Below, piece by piece: positions 26,850 to 35,339 of a stretch of 64,000 nt of DNA. A model generated the notes under the pieces. The model had not been told where the DNA came from and searched no databases. It saw nothing but the letters and a program-made list of their open reading frames with translations. Every line of letters begins with the position of its first letter. Position 1 is the first letter of the stretch. Both the position numbers and the translations under genes were made by a program. Source of the DNA: CBDIHP01 sp965279195 (GTDB taxonomy: Bacteria > Planctomycetota > Planctomycetia > Isosphaerales > Isosphaeraceae); NCBI GenBank assembly GCA_965279195.1, contig CBDIHP010000037.1, positions 191,548-255,547 on the forward strand. The letters run 5' to 3'.

Positions 26850-28387
26850 TCCCGGTCGTGGAGACGCCGCCGGACGCGTGCGACGTCGCGGCAATGCCCG
26901 AGTCGTCGAAGGCCCTGCGCGATAGCCTGATCGTGACCCTCGGAGGCCAGCTCGAACGGGCCCTGGGGACGTTCACGACCATCGCGCTGCGCTGGGGTCT
27001 CGAACCGGGTTCGCTCGGGGTCTACACCGGCCTGCGGCTCTACCTCGACAATACCAACCGCACCAGCCTGGGCGTCGGACTCGGCGCCGTGCAGGAGATC
27101 CCGATCCTCCGCGCCTCGGGGCGATTCGCCGAGGCCGAGCGGGTCGCGAACCTCGCCCACACCACGAACACGTTGACATGCCTGGTCTATTCGCTGGGTC
27201 TGCTCGGATTGGCCTGGTGGCAGTCGTACGGGCTGGCCGGATCGGCGTTCGCCGCCGAGTGGACCTGGGGCCTTGCGGCCGTGGCGGGGCTGGCGCTGCT
27301 CAAGAGGTATGAGAGTTTCTTGATCGCCGTCCTACGGGCCTATCAGGAATTCTCGCTCACGACTCAGGTGGACGTGGTCGAGTCGATCGTCTCGGCGTTC
27401 GCCGTGGGGATCGGCCTCTGGGTGGCGGGGTTCTGGGGCCTGCTGGTCGCGGTGGCGGTGATCCTCGTCGCGAAGATCGCCTTCCTGCATGCGCGACACC
27501 CCTTGCGGTTTCGATGGGTCTGGGACGCCCCCTTGATGTGGCGGCTGATGGTCCTGGGCCTTCCGATCCTCGCGAACACGGCGGCGTTCGGGGCCCTGCT
27601 CAGCCTGGACCGCGTCCTGATCCTCACGATCCTGCCCGACGGCGAGAAGGCCGCCGGCCTGTATACGATCGCGATCCTCGGGACGAGCTGGAGCCTCGAC
27701 CTGGCGGGACGAATCGTGACCGTCATGTATACCTATTTCCAGACGACCCTCGGCCGCACCAATGACCCCCGGGAGGTCGCGAGGCTCGCCCTGCGGACGA
27801 CCGAGGCGCAGACGCCCTGGCTCCTCGCCGGCAGCGCGGTGGCGTATCTAGTCGGTCCGGTGTTCCTGGGGACGGTCATGCCCCGTTACGTCGACGGCCT
27901 GCCGGCCATCCGCCCGCTCCTGCCGGGCATGACGTTGCTGGGACTGGCGTGGCCGGCGCGGCAGTTCCTGATCACGATCGAGCGGCCGTATCGCCTGGCC
28001 CTGGCCACCGTGGCGGGGCTGGTCCTCACCGCCATCGCGGCGACGACCGGCGGGGTTTACGGCGGGATCGTCGGCGTGGCCTGGGGGATGAGCCTGGGGT
28101 ATGCGGGCGTCTTCCTGTTCACCTCGGCCGCCGCGTACGTGAAATATGTTGGCGTGAACGAGTGGGCGCGGCACCTCGGACGGCTGGGGCGGATCCTCGC
28201 GGGGTTCTCGCTCGCGACGCTGGCCGCCTCGCACGTCCCGCTGGGCGGCTGGGGAGAGTGGCCGGCGTTCGCCATGCGCTGCGGCTTGCTGGCGGGCTGG
28301 CTCTTGCCGACGCTCTTCTGGATCGGCTCGACGCACGGATGGGGGGGCCTGATGCCCCGTCGCCTGGCACGACGCCTGGGCGCCTGA
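26837..28387 (+). CDS. oligosaccharide flippase-like membrane protein
   Basis: Up to 516 residues. The GTG at 26837 overlaps the methyltransferase stop; ATG 26894 would give a more usual short N terminus before the first helix, so the start is uncertain. About 12-14 membrane helices are visible (for example LTCLVYSLGLLGLAWW, LWVAGFWGLLVAVAVILVAK, LVLTAIAATTGGVYGGIVGV). The middle block LPILANTAAFGALLSLDRVL matches the polysaccharide transport (MOP/Wzx-like) superfamily. It likely moves a lipid-linked glycan across the membrane, as the middle step of this cassette. Confidence 0.82.
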   Translation: MGSLIPVVETPPDACDVAAMPESSKALRDSLIVTLGGQLERALGTFTTIALRWGLEPGSLGVYTGLRLYLDNTNRTSLGVGLGAVQEIPILRASGRFAEAERVANLAHTTNTLTCLVYSLGLLGLAWWQSYGLAGSAFAAEWTWGLAAVAGLALLKRYESFLIAVLRAYQEFSLTTQVDVVESIVSAFAVGIGLWVAGFWGLLVAVAVILVAKIAFLHARHPLRFRWVWDAPLMWRLMVLGLPILANTAAFGALLSLDRVLILTILPDGEKAAGLYTIAILGTSWSLDLAGRIVTVMYTYFQTTLGRTNDPREVARLALRTTEAQTPWLLAGSAVAYLVGPVFLGTVMPRYVDGLPAIRPLLPGMTLLGLAWPARQFLITIERPYRLALATVAGLVLTAIAATTGGVYGGIVGVAWGMSLGYAGVFLFTSAAAYVKYVGVNEWARHLGRLGRILAGFSLATLAASHVPLGGWGEWPAFAMRCGLLAGWLLPTLFWIGSTHGWGGLMPRRLARRLGA

Positions 28388-28412
28388 GTTCCGCCCTCAC
28401 GGAGTCGCACGG

Positions 28413-30419
28413 ATGCTGCTCGACCTCGGGTTCCTGTTCGTGCTGGCCTTCGCCTCCATCGGGATCGGCCTGCGCGTGCTGCGGCTGTTCCGGGTGGAGC
28501 TGGGCCGCGACGCCTGGCCCCTCGCCTCGGCGATCGGGCTGGGGGGGATCGCATTTGGCATCGCCGGACTGGGTTTGATCGGCAGGCTGCGGCCGATCGA
28601 ACTGACCGGTCTGTTGAACATGACCTTGTTGTTTTCGTTCCTGCCCGTGCTCGCCTGGTGGCGCGGGGTGTCGCGGGAGGAGCGAGCGGGCGTCCGTTGG
28701 TCGATTTCCGATCCGGGGACATGGTTCGATCTGTCGTTGATCGCGACCGTCGTTGCCACCCTGCTGGCCTCGCTCGTGCCGGTGACGGACGGCGATGCCC
28801 TCTGCTATCACCTGCAGGTGCCGAAGGTCTTCCTGAACGCTCAACGCCTGACCTTCGAGCCCGACCTGCATGAGACGATCTATCCGCTCATCACCGAACT
28901 GCTCTACGCCCTGGCGCTGGCCGTCCGAGGCCCCGTGGCCTGTCGGCTGGTGCAGTGGTGGCTGGGACTTGTCTTCGCCGGCTGCGTGACGGCCCTGGCC
29001 CGACCCGTCCTGGGCGACCGTGCCCGATGGGCGGGGACCATCGCGCTCCTGGTCCCGGCGATTTCCAACGGGATGTCGGCCCCGCTCAATGACGTCGCCC
29101 TGGCCGCCTTCGGCAACGCGGCGATCCTGGGTTGGGTGTTGTGGAAGGATCGGCCTTCGCTCTCGCGTGCCGCCCTCGCCGGTGGCTTGATGGGCCTTGC
29201 GTTGGGCGTGAAATACCCGGCGCTGGTGTTGTGTGCATGGATTGGCGTCGCGATGGGTTGGCGCCTTTTGGAGTGCGGAGGCTTGCTTCCGCTCTCGCTT
29301 GGCGGGAGCTTGCTCCCGAGAGACCACGATCGGTCGCCAGCGAATGCTTCGATCACGGGCGCGGAGCAAGCTCCGCGAGAACCGAGCGGAAGCAAGCTTC
29401 CGCACTCCACGCCTTCGGTCTCGCACTCTGGTTGGTCGTCGCTCCTCGCCTTCGTCGGCGCTGCGGTCCTGATCGGCGGGTTCTGGTATGCGAGGGCGTT
29501 CGCTCACACGGGAAACCCCGTCTATCCGTTCTTCAAGCAGGTCTTCGGCGGGTCGGGGATCGATGATGTGCTCGACCCCATCAAGCGGCCGATGCCGGCG
29601 ACGGTCGGCAACCTACTCACCGCGCTCGGGCCGATGACGCTGGATCCGGGCCGATTCGACAGCGTCTCGCACCAGTTCGGGCCGGTGTTCCTGATGTTCC
29701 TGCCGGCACTCCTGCTGTACCGGACGCCCAGGCATGTCTGGATGCTCGTCGGGCTGGCGTTCGCGTTCTACCTGACCTGCCTGACCCAGCGCCAGAGCAT
29801 GCGATTCCTCCTGCTGATCGTCGGGCCGTGGTCGGTGGGAGTGGCGTGGCTCGCGCGGGAGGTCTGGCAGAACCGAGAAGGCTGGGCGTCCCGACTGGTG
29901 GTGGCGTCGCTCCTGCTGTGCCTCGGGTTCGAGGCGACGATCGCCGTGGCCCGGGTGCGGAACGGCATCGGCGTGGTAATGGGCCGCGAGACCGAAGAGG
30001 CGTACCTGAGCCGGAAGGAGCCGACCTATGTCGTCGGCCACTGGATCAACGCCAACCTGCCCGCGGATGCGAAACTGATCGGCCAGGACCATCGCGGGTT
30101 CTACCTGCCGAGGCCCTACACGATGGAACTGGCCCACCGCAGGCGGACGGGCGTCGGCAAGCATGGCGAATCGCCCGAGGTGGTGCTGGCGCACTTCCGC
30201 GAGCAAGGGTTCACGCATCTGCTGCTCTGCCCGCCCGCGAAGGAGAAAGCGGTCGAGTTCGACCCGGCGCTCGGCCGGATCCTCGAGCCCTGGACCTCGG
30301 CACAGACGCCGCTCTATCGGGCGGACCTGGCGGACGGCGACGGCGTGGTCCGCAAGTATGCGATCTATGCGATCGACGGGGCGAGGCTGGCCTCGGGCGA
30401 CACGGAGGCCCGGCGATGA
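28413..30419 (+). CDS. GT-C type glycosyltransferase-like membrane protein carrying an in-frame repeat element
   Basis: 668 residues with about a dozen membrane helices. The first luminal loop holds DGDALCYHLQVPKVFL, the acidic DxD-like position of GT-C enzymes, and later loops include AHTGNPVYPFFKQVFGG, a pattern shared by many polytopic glycosyltransferases. The C-terminal ~140 residues are a soluble domain (YVVGHWINANLPADAKLIGQ). Residues ~286-332 are encoded by a 141-bp palindromic repeat inserted between two helices without breaking the frame. Its stop overlaps the next start as ATGA. It probably transfers a sugar from a polyprenyl donor. Confidence 0.8.
   Translation: MLLDLGFLFVLAFASIGIGLRVLRLFRVELGRDAWPLASAIGLGGIAFGIAGLGLIGRLRPIELTGLLNMTLLFSFLPVLAWWRGVSREERAGVRWSISDPGTWFDLSLIATVVATLLASLVPVTDGDALCYHLQVPKVFLNAQRLTFEPDLHETIYPLITELLYALALAVRGPVACRLVQWWLGLVFAGCVTALARPVLGDRARWAGTIALLVPAISNGMSAPLNDVALAAFGNAAILGWVLWKDRPSLSRAALAGGLMGLALGVKYPALVLCAWIGVAMGWRLLECGGLLPLSLGGSLLPRDHDRSPANASITGAEQAPREPSGSKLPHSTPSVSHSGWSSLLAFVGAAVLIGGFWYARAFAHTGNPVYPFFKQVFGGSGIDDVLDPIKRPMPATVGNLLTALGPMTLDPGRFDSVSHQFGPVFLMFLPALLLYRTPRHVWMLVGLAFAFYLTCLTQRQSMRFLLLIVGPWSVGVAWLAREVWQNREGWASRLVVASLLLCLGFEATIAVARVRNGIGVVMGRETEEAYLSRKEPTYVVGHWINANLPADAKLIGQDHRGFYLPRPYTMELAHRRRTGVGKHGESPEVVLAHFREQGFTHLLLCPPAKEKAVEFDPALGRILEPWTSAQTPLYRADLADGDGVVRKYAIYAIDGARLASGDTEARR
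29269..29409. repeat. family D palindromic element inside a coding sequence
   Basis: 141 bp (47 codons). The left arm TGGAGTGCGGAGGCTTGCTT and the right arm AAGCAAGCTTCCGCACTCCA are inverted, with one mismatch, and the inner GCGGGAGCTTGCTCCCGAGA matches the intergenic copy at 17263-17403. In the gene frame it reads LECGGLLPLSLGG, then AEQAPREPSGSKLPHS, with no stop. Confidence 0.88.
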
Positions 30420-31291
30420 GCGCGAACCCCGACCGGCCGACGCTCGGAGAGCTTCGGCTCCGGGCCCAGAAGGCACACCACACGGTCATCGGCAACTGGC
30501 TCGCGCGGAGGGTCGGCCGGCCGTCGGCGATCTACGGGACGTGGCTTGCCGTGCGGCTGGGCCTGACGCCCCATCAGGTGACCTCGGCCGCCCTGGTGGC
30601 GTCGCTCGCCGGGGCCGTCGCGATCGGCACGGGGACGCGTGCGGGATTCGTCGCCGGCGTGGTGCTCCTGCACCTGGGGTTCTGGCTCGATCATGTCGAC
30701 GGGCAGCTCGCCCGCTGGCGGTCGAGGTCGAGCCTGGACGGGGTGTTCTTCGATTATTTGATGCATCACGCGGTGAACATGGCGCTGGGCTTTGCGCTGG
30801 GGTTCGGCTGGGCCATGCGGCAGGGCCAGCCCCTGTGGGCCGTTGCCGGCTTCGGCATCGCGATGGGTTGGACGTTCCTCAATATCCAGAACGACTGCCG
30901 CTACAAGGCGATCTTCCAGCGCCTGAAGTCGAGCCGGGCGACCTACCGGATCGAAGGCGGCTCCGGCGACCGACCCAGCCCTCCGGCCCCCTGGCCGAGG
31001 TCGGGCCGGGGGATGATCACCTGGCCGCTCTACAAGGCGTGCGAGCCGCATGTGGTGCTCATGGTCCTGACGCTGCTGGCCGGGGTCGCGATCGTCTGGC
31101 CCGAGGGGTGGGCCTGGGGCTGGTGTGCGGGGACGATCGGGATGGCGGTCCTGGCTCCGTTGCTGGCCGTCGCCCGCTGTGCCAGGCTGATCCGGCGCGG
31201 GTTGGTCGAGGCGGAGTTTGAGCGTTGGTGCGAACCGTTTGACGATCGGCCCGAGCCCCGGATGCTTGTGGCGGGGCTGCTGGAGTCCTAG
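30416..31291 (+). CDS. CDP-alcohol phosphatidyltransferase family protein
   Basis: 291 residues; ATG overlaps the previous stop (ATGA), so the two are translationally coupled. About six membrane helices are visible. The family signature is mostly present: D92-x2-D95-G-x2-A-R in DHVDGQLAR, then G109 and D113 in LDGVFFDYLMHH. The last Asp of the motif is His117 instead. Family enzymes transfer a phospho-alcohol from a CDP donor to make phospholipid head groups or sugar phosphodiesters. Here it may attach a head group or inositol-like unit to the glycan lipid built by the cassette. Confidence 0.85.
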   Translation: MSANPDRPTLGELRLRAQKAHHTVIGNWLARRVGRPSAIYGTWLAVRLGLTPHQVTSAALVASLAGAVAIGTGTRAGFVAGVVLLHLGFWLDHVDGQLARWRSRSSLDGVFFDYLMHHAVNMALGFALGFGWAMRQGQPLWAVAGFGIAMGWTFLNIQNDCRYKAIFQRLKSSRATYRIEGGSGDRPSPPAPWPRSGRGMITWPLYKACEPHVVLMVLTLLAGVAIVWPEGWAWGWCAGTIGMAVLAPLLAVARCARLIRRGLVEAEFERWCEPFDDRPEPRMLVAGLLES

Positions 31292-31341
31292 AATCTCGGT
31301 CGATCCCCCGAAACCGACCGCCGAGATCGAGGACGCGACCG

Positions 31342-32454
31342 ATGGCCGATACCTTGGATCCCCGATCCCTCGGCTACCTGCCGGAAATGCCGCTCAATCC
31401 CGGGAATTACCCCATCGGCATCGTCGGCGCGGGGTTCATCGTCCGCGACTGCCACCTCGTCGCCTACAACAATGCCGGCTTCCGGGTCACGGGGATCACC
31501 TCCCGCACCCGCGCGACGGCCGAGGAGGTCGCGGCGCTCCGGGGCGTCCCGGCCGTGTTCGACTCGGTCGAGGAACTGCTCAGCGGGGCCGAGGTCGCGA
31601 TCGTCGACGTGGCCGTGCCGCCGCTGGAACAGCCGGCGATGATCCGGCGCATCCTGGCGCACCCGAGGAAGCCGAAGGCGATCCTCGCCCAGAAGCCCCT
31701 GGCGATGACGCTCGAAGAGGCGACGTCGCTGGTCGAAGCCTGCGAGGCCGCCGGGGTGGTGCTCCAGGTCAACCAGAACATGCGGTATGACCAGTCGGTG
31801 CGGGCGTGCAAGACGCTCATCGATCGGGGCGACCTGGGCGAGCCGGTCCTCGCCACCATCGACATGCGGGCCATCCCGCACTGGATGCCCTGGGCGAAGG
31901 GGGGGCGGTCGCTCTCGACTTTCATCATGAGCATCCACCACCTCGACACCCTCCGCTACTGGCTGGGCGACCCGATCCGCGTCCTCGCCAGCACCCGGCC
32001 CGACCCTCGCACGAAGTTCGACCACGACGACGGCCTGAACCTCTACATCCTGGAGTTCCCCGGCGGCGCCCGCGCCAGTTCGTGGGATGACGTCTGGGCC
32101 GGCCCGGCCCGCGAGGGTTCGGGCCAGGATATCCGCATCCACTGGCGCGTTGAGGGCACCGAGGGGCTCGCCAACGGCGTCATCAACTGGCCCAAGTGGC
32201 CCGAGCGGGCCCCGAGCACCCTCGACTATTCCAACACCGCCGACGGCCAGTGGCACCGCCCGCGCTGGGAGGAGGCCTGGTTCCCCGACGCCTTCGTCGG
32301 AACCATGTCCGGCCTCATGGTCGGGCTGGAACGCAACCAGACGCCCGACATCTCCGGCCGGGACAACCTGAAGACGCTCGCCCTGTGCGAGGCCGTCTTG
32401 CTGGCCGCGAAGGAACATCGCGTGATCGAACCCGCGCGGCTGCTCGCTAAATGA
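31342..32454 (+). CDS. Gfo/Idh/MocA family oxidoreductase
   Basis: 370 residues. A Rossmann fold begins at YPIGIVGAGFIVRDCHLVAY, the NAD(P) loop being GAGFIV. The motif AQKPLAMTLEEA holds the catalytic-type Lys (usually EKP, here QKP). The C-terminal domain has SIHHLDTLRYWLGDP, with the usual His of the active site. Family enzymes oxidise or reduce sugars, inositols and keto-sugars. It starts 50 bases after the CDP-alcohol gene and is followed by a repeat and the isomerase gene. Confidence 0.9.
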   Translation: MADTLDPRSLGYLPEMPLNPGNYPIGIVGAGFIVRDCHLVAYNNAGFRVTGITSRTRATAEEVAALRGVPAVFDSVEELLSGAEVAIVDVAVPPLEQPAMIRRILAHPRKPKAILAQKPLAMTLEEATSLVEACEAAGVVLQVNQNMRYDQSVRACKTLIDRGDLGEPVLATIDMRAIPHWMPWAKGGRSLSTFIMSIHHLDTLRYWLGDPIRVLASTRPDPRTKFDHDDGLNLYILEFPGGARASSWDDVWAGPAREGSGQDIRIHWRVEGTEGLANGVINWPKWPERAPSTLDYSNTADGQWHRPRWEEAWFPDAFVGTMSGLMVGLERNQTPDISGRDNLKTLALCEAVLLAAKEHRVIEPARLLAK

Positions 32455-32475
32455 TTGAATCAACAGCCGTCGCTT

Positions 32476-32594
32476 TGTTTGGGGCCAGTTCGTGTGCCAG
32501 TGCCGGGGACAGCCCCGAATGCATGGGATGACCCGGACGGCCGATGCGATCGTCGCACTGGCACAGCCAGTGGCACACGAACTGGCCCCAAACA
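32476..32594. repeat. family C palindromic element
   Basis: The left end TGTTTGGGGCCAGTTCGTGT (24-bp arm from 32476) is the exact reverse complement of the right end up to 32594. Inside are secondary inverted pieces (CCGGGGACAGCCCCG, and CACTGGCACAGCCAGTG near the right). It fills most of the gap between the oxidoreductase and the isomerase. Confidence 0.85.
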
Positions 32595-32645
32595 TGGCGG
32601 AGCGGGCCTGTTTCCTGCAGATTTCTCCTCAAAAGGGTTAAAAAT

Positions 32646-33476
32646 ATGAAACTCGGCCTCATCAACTCGGCCTGGGCCCAGACGGGCCGGGATACGGCGT
32701 ACGGGATCCGGAAGACCAAGGAACTCGGCTTCGACTCGATCGACATCTTCGCGGACCCGCTCGACATCGATCAGAAGGAGCGGCTCACGATCGTGAGCGA
32801 GTGCGCGAAGGCGGACCTGCCGATCGTCAGCGTGGCCTGCGTGGCGGTCGGGCTGATTGATTTCAACCCGAGCGTCCAGCGGTTCCATGTGGACCGGGTC
32901 AAGAAATACCTGGATATGTGCCAGGAATTCTCCGCGAAGAATCTCTTGCTGGTGATCGGCGAGTACATCTGGCAGAAGGAAGTCATCCCGCCGGCCGAGC
33001 AGTGGAAGACGGGCGTCGACAACGTGCGGGTGCTCGGGGAATACGCCGCCGGCCTCGGCCTGGAGATTGCGCTGGAACTGGAGCCGTTCCACCTGTCGCT
33101 CCTGAACGACGTGCCGAGCATGGCGAAGTTCCTCGACGACGTCGGCCACCCGGCGGTGAAGGCGAACCTGGATATCTCGCACCTGGTGCTTTCGAACCAG
33201 CCGCCGGAGTCGATCGAGGTTCTGAGGGGGAAGGTTGCGCATATTCATATTTCGGACTGCGACGGCAAGGTCCACGGCGACCTGCCGCCGGGCCGGGGCG
33301 TGGTGGATTTCTCGGGCTATCTCAACGCGATCCGCAACCTGAACCTGAACGAGGCGGGGGTGACGACGTCGATCGAACTCGAATACTCGCCCGAGCCGGA
33401 CAAAATCGAGGACTGGGTGCGCGAGGCGTACGAGTCGACCGCATCGCTGATGCGGGCCGCGGGGCTGCGGGCGTGA
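32646..33476 (+). CDS. sugar phosphate isomerase/epimerase (AP endonuclease-like TIM barrel)
   Basis: 276 residues beginning MKLGLINSAWAQTGRDTAYG. The xylose-isomerase-like barrel shows GFDSIDIFADPLD, then NLLLVIGEYIWQ, LEIALELEPFHLSL (metal-binding Glu), VKANLDISHLVL (Asp and His) and HIHISDCDGKVHGDLPPGRG, all standard positions. It probably isomerises or epimerises a sugar or keto-sugar, in line with the upstream oxidoreductase. The ATG at 32646 follows a decayed AT-rich stretch with weak ribosome site. Its last bases overlap the next gene (GTGA). Confidence 0.9.
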   Translation: MKLGLINSAWAQTGRDTAYGIRKTKELGFDSIDIFADPLDIDQKERLTIVSECAKADLPIVSVACVAVGLIDFNPSVQRFHVDRVKKYLDMCQEFSAKNLLLVIGEYIWQKEVIPPAEQWKTGVDNVRVLGEYAAGLGLEIALELEPFHLSLLNDVPSMAKFLDDVGHPAVKANLDISHLVLSNQPPESIEVLRGKVAHIHISDCDGKVHGDLPPGRGVVDFSGYLNAIRNLNLNEAGVTTSIELEYSPEPDKIEDWVREAYESTASLMRAAGLRA

Positions 33477-35218
33477 GCATCCTGGGCCGGGTGGTCTTCG
33501 TGGTGTTCGTGGTCGGTGTGCTGGGGGCGGTGTTCGCCTGGCCGCTGGCGGCGACGCTCGTGCAGTCAGCCCGCGTCTCGGATCGGCTCGGACGGGCGTT
33601 GCGTTCGGCGGGATGGGACGAGACCGCCGATCGGGTGGCGGGGTGGCTGGGGACGGAGGGGAGCGTCGGCGGATCGGGGTTCGTGGATCCGTCGCAGATC
33701 ACCGGGGACGACCGCGTCCGGCCGTTCTGGAGGCTCGCGGGCGAGTCGGCGCGGGTGGTCGCGCTGAGCGTGGCGATCGCGCTGGGGATCGGCGTGCCGG
33801 TGGCGCTCCTGCTGTTCCGGACGGACCTCTGGGGGCGCCGGTTCCTGCTGGCGTTGCTGGCCCTGGTGGCGTTCGTGCCGTTGCCCTTGCACGCGACGGC
33901 GTGGCTCGGCGGTTTCGGGAACATGGGGCGTTCGCAGGCGATCGGAGGCGGGCCGTTGATCGTCGGGTGGGCCGGCGCGGCGTTCGTGCACGCGATGGCC
34001 GCACTCCCCTGGATCGTCGTGCTCTGCGGCGTCGGGTTCCTCTCCGTCGAGCGCGAGCTGGAGGAGCTTGCCTGGCTGGATCGCCCCGGCTGGCGGGTCT
34101 TGCTCGGCACCACCCTGCGCCGGAGCTGGGGCGCGATCGCCGCCGCCGCTCTGGCCGTGGCCGTGCTGACGGCGGGCGACATGACGGTCACCGACCTGCT
34201 CCAGATCCGCACGTATGCCGAGGAGTCGTATGTCCAATACCAGATCGGGGACGACGCCACGGCCGCCGCCGTGGCGTTGCCGCCGATGATCGTGCTGGGG
34301 CTATTCGTCGCGATCGGAGCCCGCACCGTGTCGCGGATGGATCCGGCGAAGCTGGCCTCGGCGTCCCTGCGGGCGAAGGTCTGGGAACTCGGCCGCTGGC
34401 GGGTCCCGCTGGGTGTTTCGCTCACATTCGTGCTGGGCAACCTGATCGCCTGGCCGCTCTACGGGCTGGTCTGGCGGGCCGGCCGGGTTGGCGGCGACGC
34501 GGCGAAGGGAGAGGCGCCCCACTGGTCGCCCGACGGGTTCCTCGGGACGATGCGGTTCGCCGCGAAGGAACTGGTCGGGCCGGGGCTCTCTCGCGTCTGG
34601 CGGAGCCCGCTCACGTCGAGCGTGCTGCTGGCCGCGATCGGCGCGACGGCGACCGTGGCCCTGGCCTGGTGCCTCGCCTGGGCGTGCCGCCGGGGGCGGT
34701 TCTGGCGAGGAGTGACGGGAGCGACCGTGGTCCTGGCCCTGGCCGTCCCCGGGCCCGTCGCGGGGATGGCCCTGATCCTGGCCTATCGCAACTGGCCGGA
34801 TGTTTATAACTCGATTTTCATGGTCGAGATGGGCTACGTGCTGCGGACGTTGCCCTATGCCCTGCTCGTCCTCTGGCCGGCGATCCGCGCGGTGCCGACT
34901 TCGTATCTGGAAGCGGCGACTTTGGATGGTCTGGATGAGGAATCGCAGGTCCGGCGGATCGCCTTCCCGCTGACCCGTTCCGCCACCTTTGCGGCGTGGT
35001 CGGTGGCGTTCGTGCTGGCGTTGGGGGAATTGCCCGTCACGAACCTCGTCGTTCCGCCCGGGGCGACGCCGTTGTCGTTCCTGGTCTGGAGCCTGCTGCA
35101 CACGGGGGTCGAGAGCCACCTTGCGGGAGTGGGATTGTTGCTCCTGGGCGGGATCGCGGTGCTGGGGGGGACGTCGGCTGTGCTCGTGCGTCGGGCCTTT
35201 CGGCCTGGACTTCCCTGA
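33473..35218 (+). CDS. two-domain Fe3+-type ABC transporter permease
   Basis: 581 residues from a GTG that overlaps the isomerase stop by 4 bases. Two fused permease halves of about six helices each are visible. EAA-type loops, which dock the ATPase, occur at LEELAWLDRPGWRVLLGTTL and at LEAATLDGLDEESQVRRIAF. The pattern GDMTVTDLLQIRTYAEESYV and ALGELPVTNLVVPPGATPLS matches FbpB/thiamine/phosphonate-type importers. No ATPase or binding-protein gene is next to it, so its partners lie elsewhere. Coupling to a sugar isomerase is unusual for an iron permease. Confidence 0.88.
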   Translation: MSILGRVVFVVFVVGVLGAVFAWPLAATLVQSARVSDRLGRALRSAGWDETADRVAGWLGTEGSVGGSGFVDPSQITGDDRVRPFWRLAGESARVVALSVAIALGIGVPVALLLFRTDLWGRRFLLALLALVAFVPLPLHATAWLGGFGNMGRSQAIGGGPLIVGWAGAAFVHAMAALPWIVVLCGVGFLSVERELEELAWLDRPGWRVLLGTTLRRSWGAIAAAALAVAVLTAGDMTVTDLLQIRTYAEESYVQYQIGDDATAAAVALPPMIVLGLFVAIGARTVSRMDPAKLASASLRAKVWELGRWRVPLGVSLTFVLGNLIAWPLYGLVWRAGRVGGDAAKGEAPHWSPDGFLGTMRFAAKELVGPGLSRVWRSPLTSSVLLAAIGATATVALAWCLAWACRRGRFWRGVTGATVVLALAVPGPVAGMALILAYRNWPDVYNSIFMVEMGYVLRTLPYALLVLWPAIRAVPTSYLEAATLDGLDEESQVRRIAFPLTRSATFAAWSVAFVLALGELPVTNLVVPPGATPLSFLVWSLLHTGVESHLAGVGLLLLGGIAVLGGTSAVLVRRAFRPGLP

Positions 35219-35255
35219 CAGTCTTGCATCGAGGAATCAGGAAACCTCGGCGCAA

Positions 35256-35289
35256 TTTGGGGCCAGTGGCACATGGACTGGCTCCAGAC
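35256..35289. repeat. shortened family C element
   Basis: TTGGGGCCAGT and ACTGGCTCCAGACA are inverted ends like those of the full elements at 32476 and 44013, but with only nine bases between. It looks like a copy with its centre deleted. It lies between the convergent permease and oxidoreductase genes. Confidence 0.5.
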
Positions 35290-35339
35290 AGGTCGAAGGT
35301 TGTTGGGGTGAGCCGATGTTGCGGTGGGCGGTGATTACG

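Noticed and set aside
28119..29507. Minus-strand 462-residue open frame
   Set aside because: It is antisense to the flippase and GT-C genes; it crosses the family D repeat and has Arg/Gln/Pro low-complexity content.
29828..30415. Extension of the CDP-alcohol phosphatidyltransferase frame
   Set aside because: It overlaps the end of the glycosyltransferase-like gene and reads as Arg/Pro/Gly low complexity; the ATGA junction sets the start.
32918..33472. Upstream extension of the ABC permease frame
   Set aside because: It overlaps the well-supported isomerase in another frame. The permease begins at the GTG overlapping the isomerase stop.
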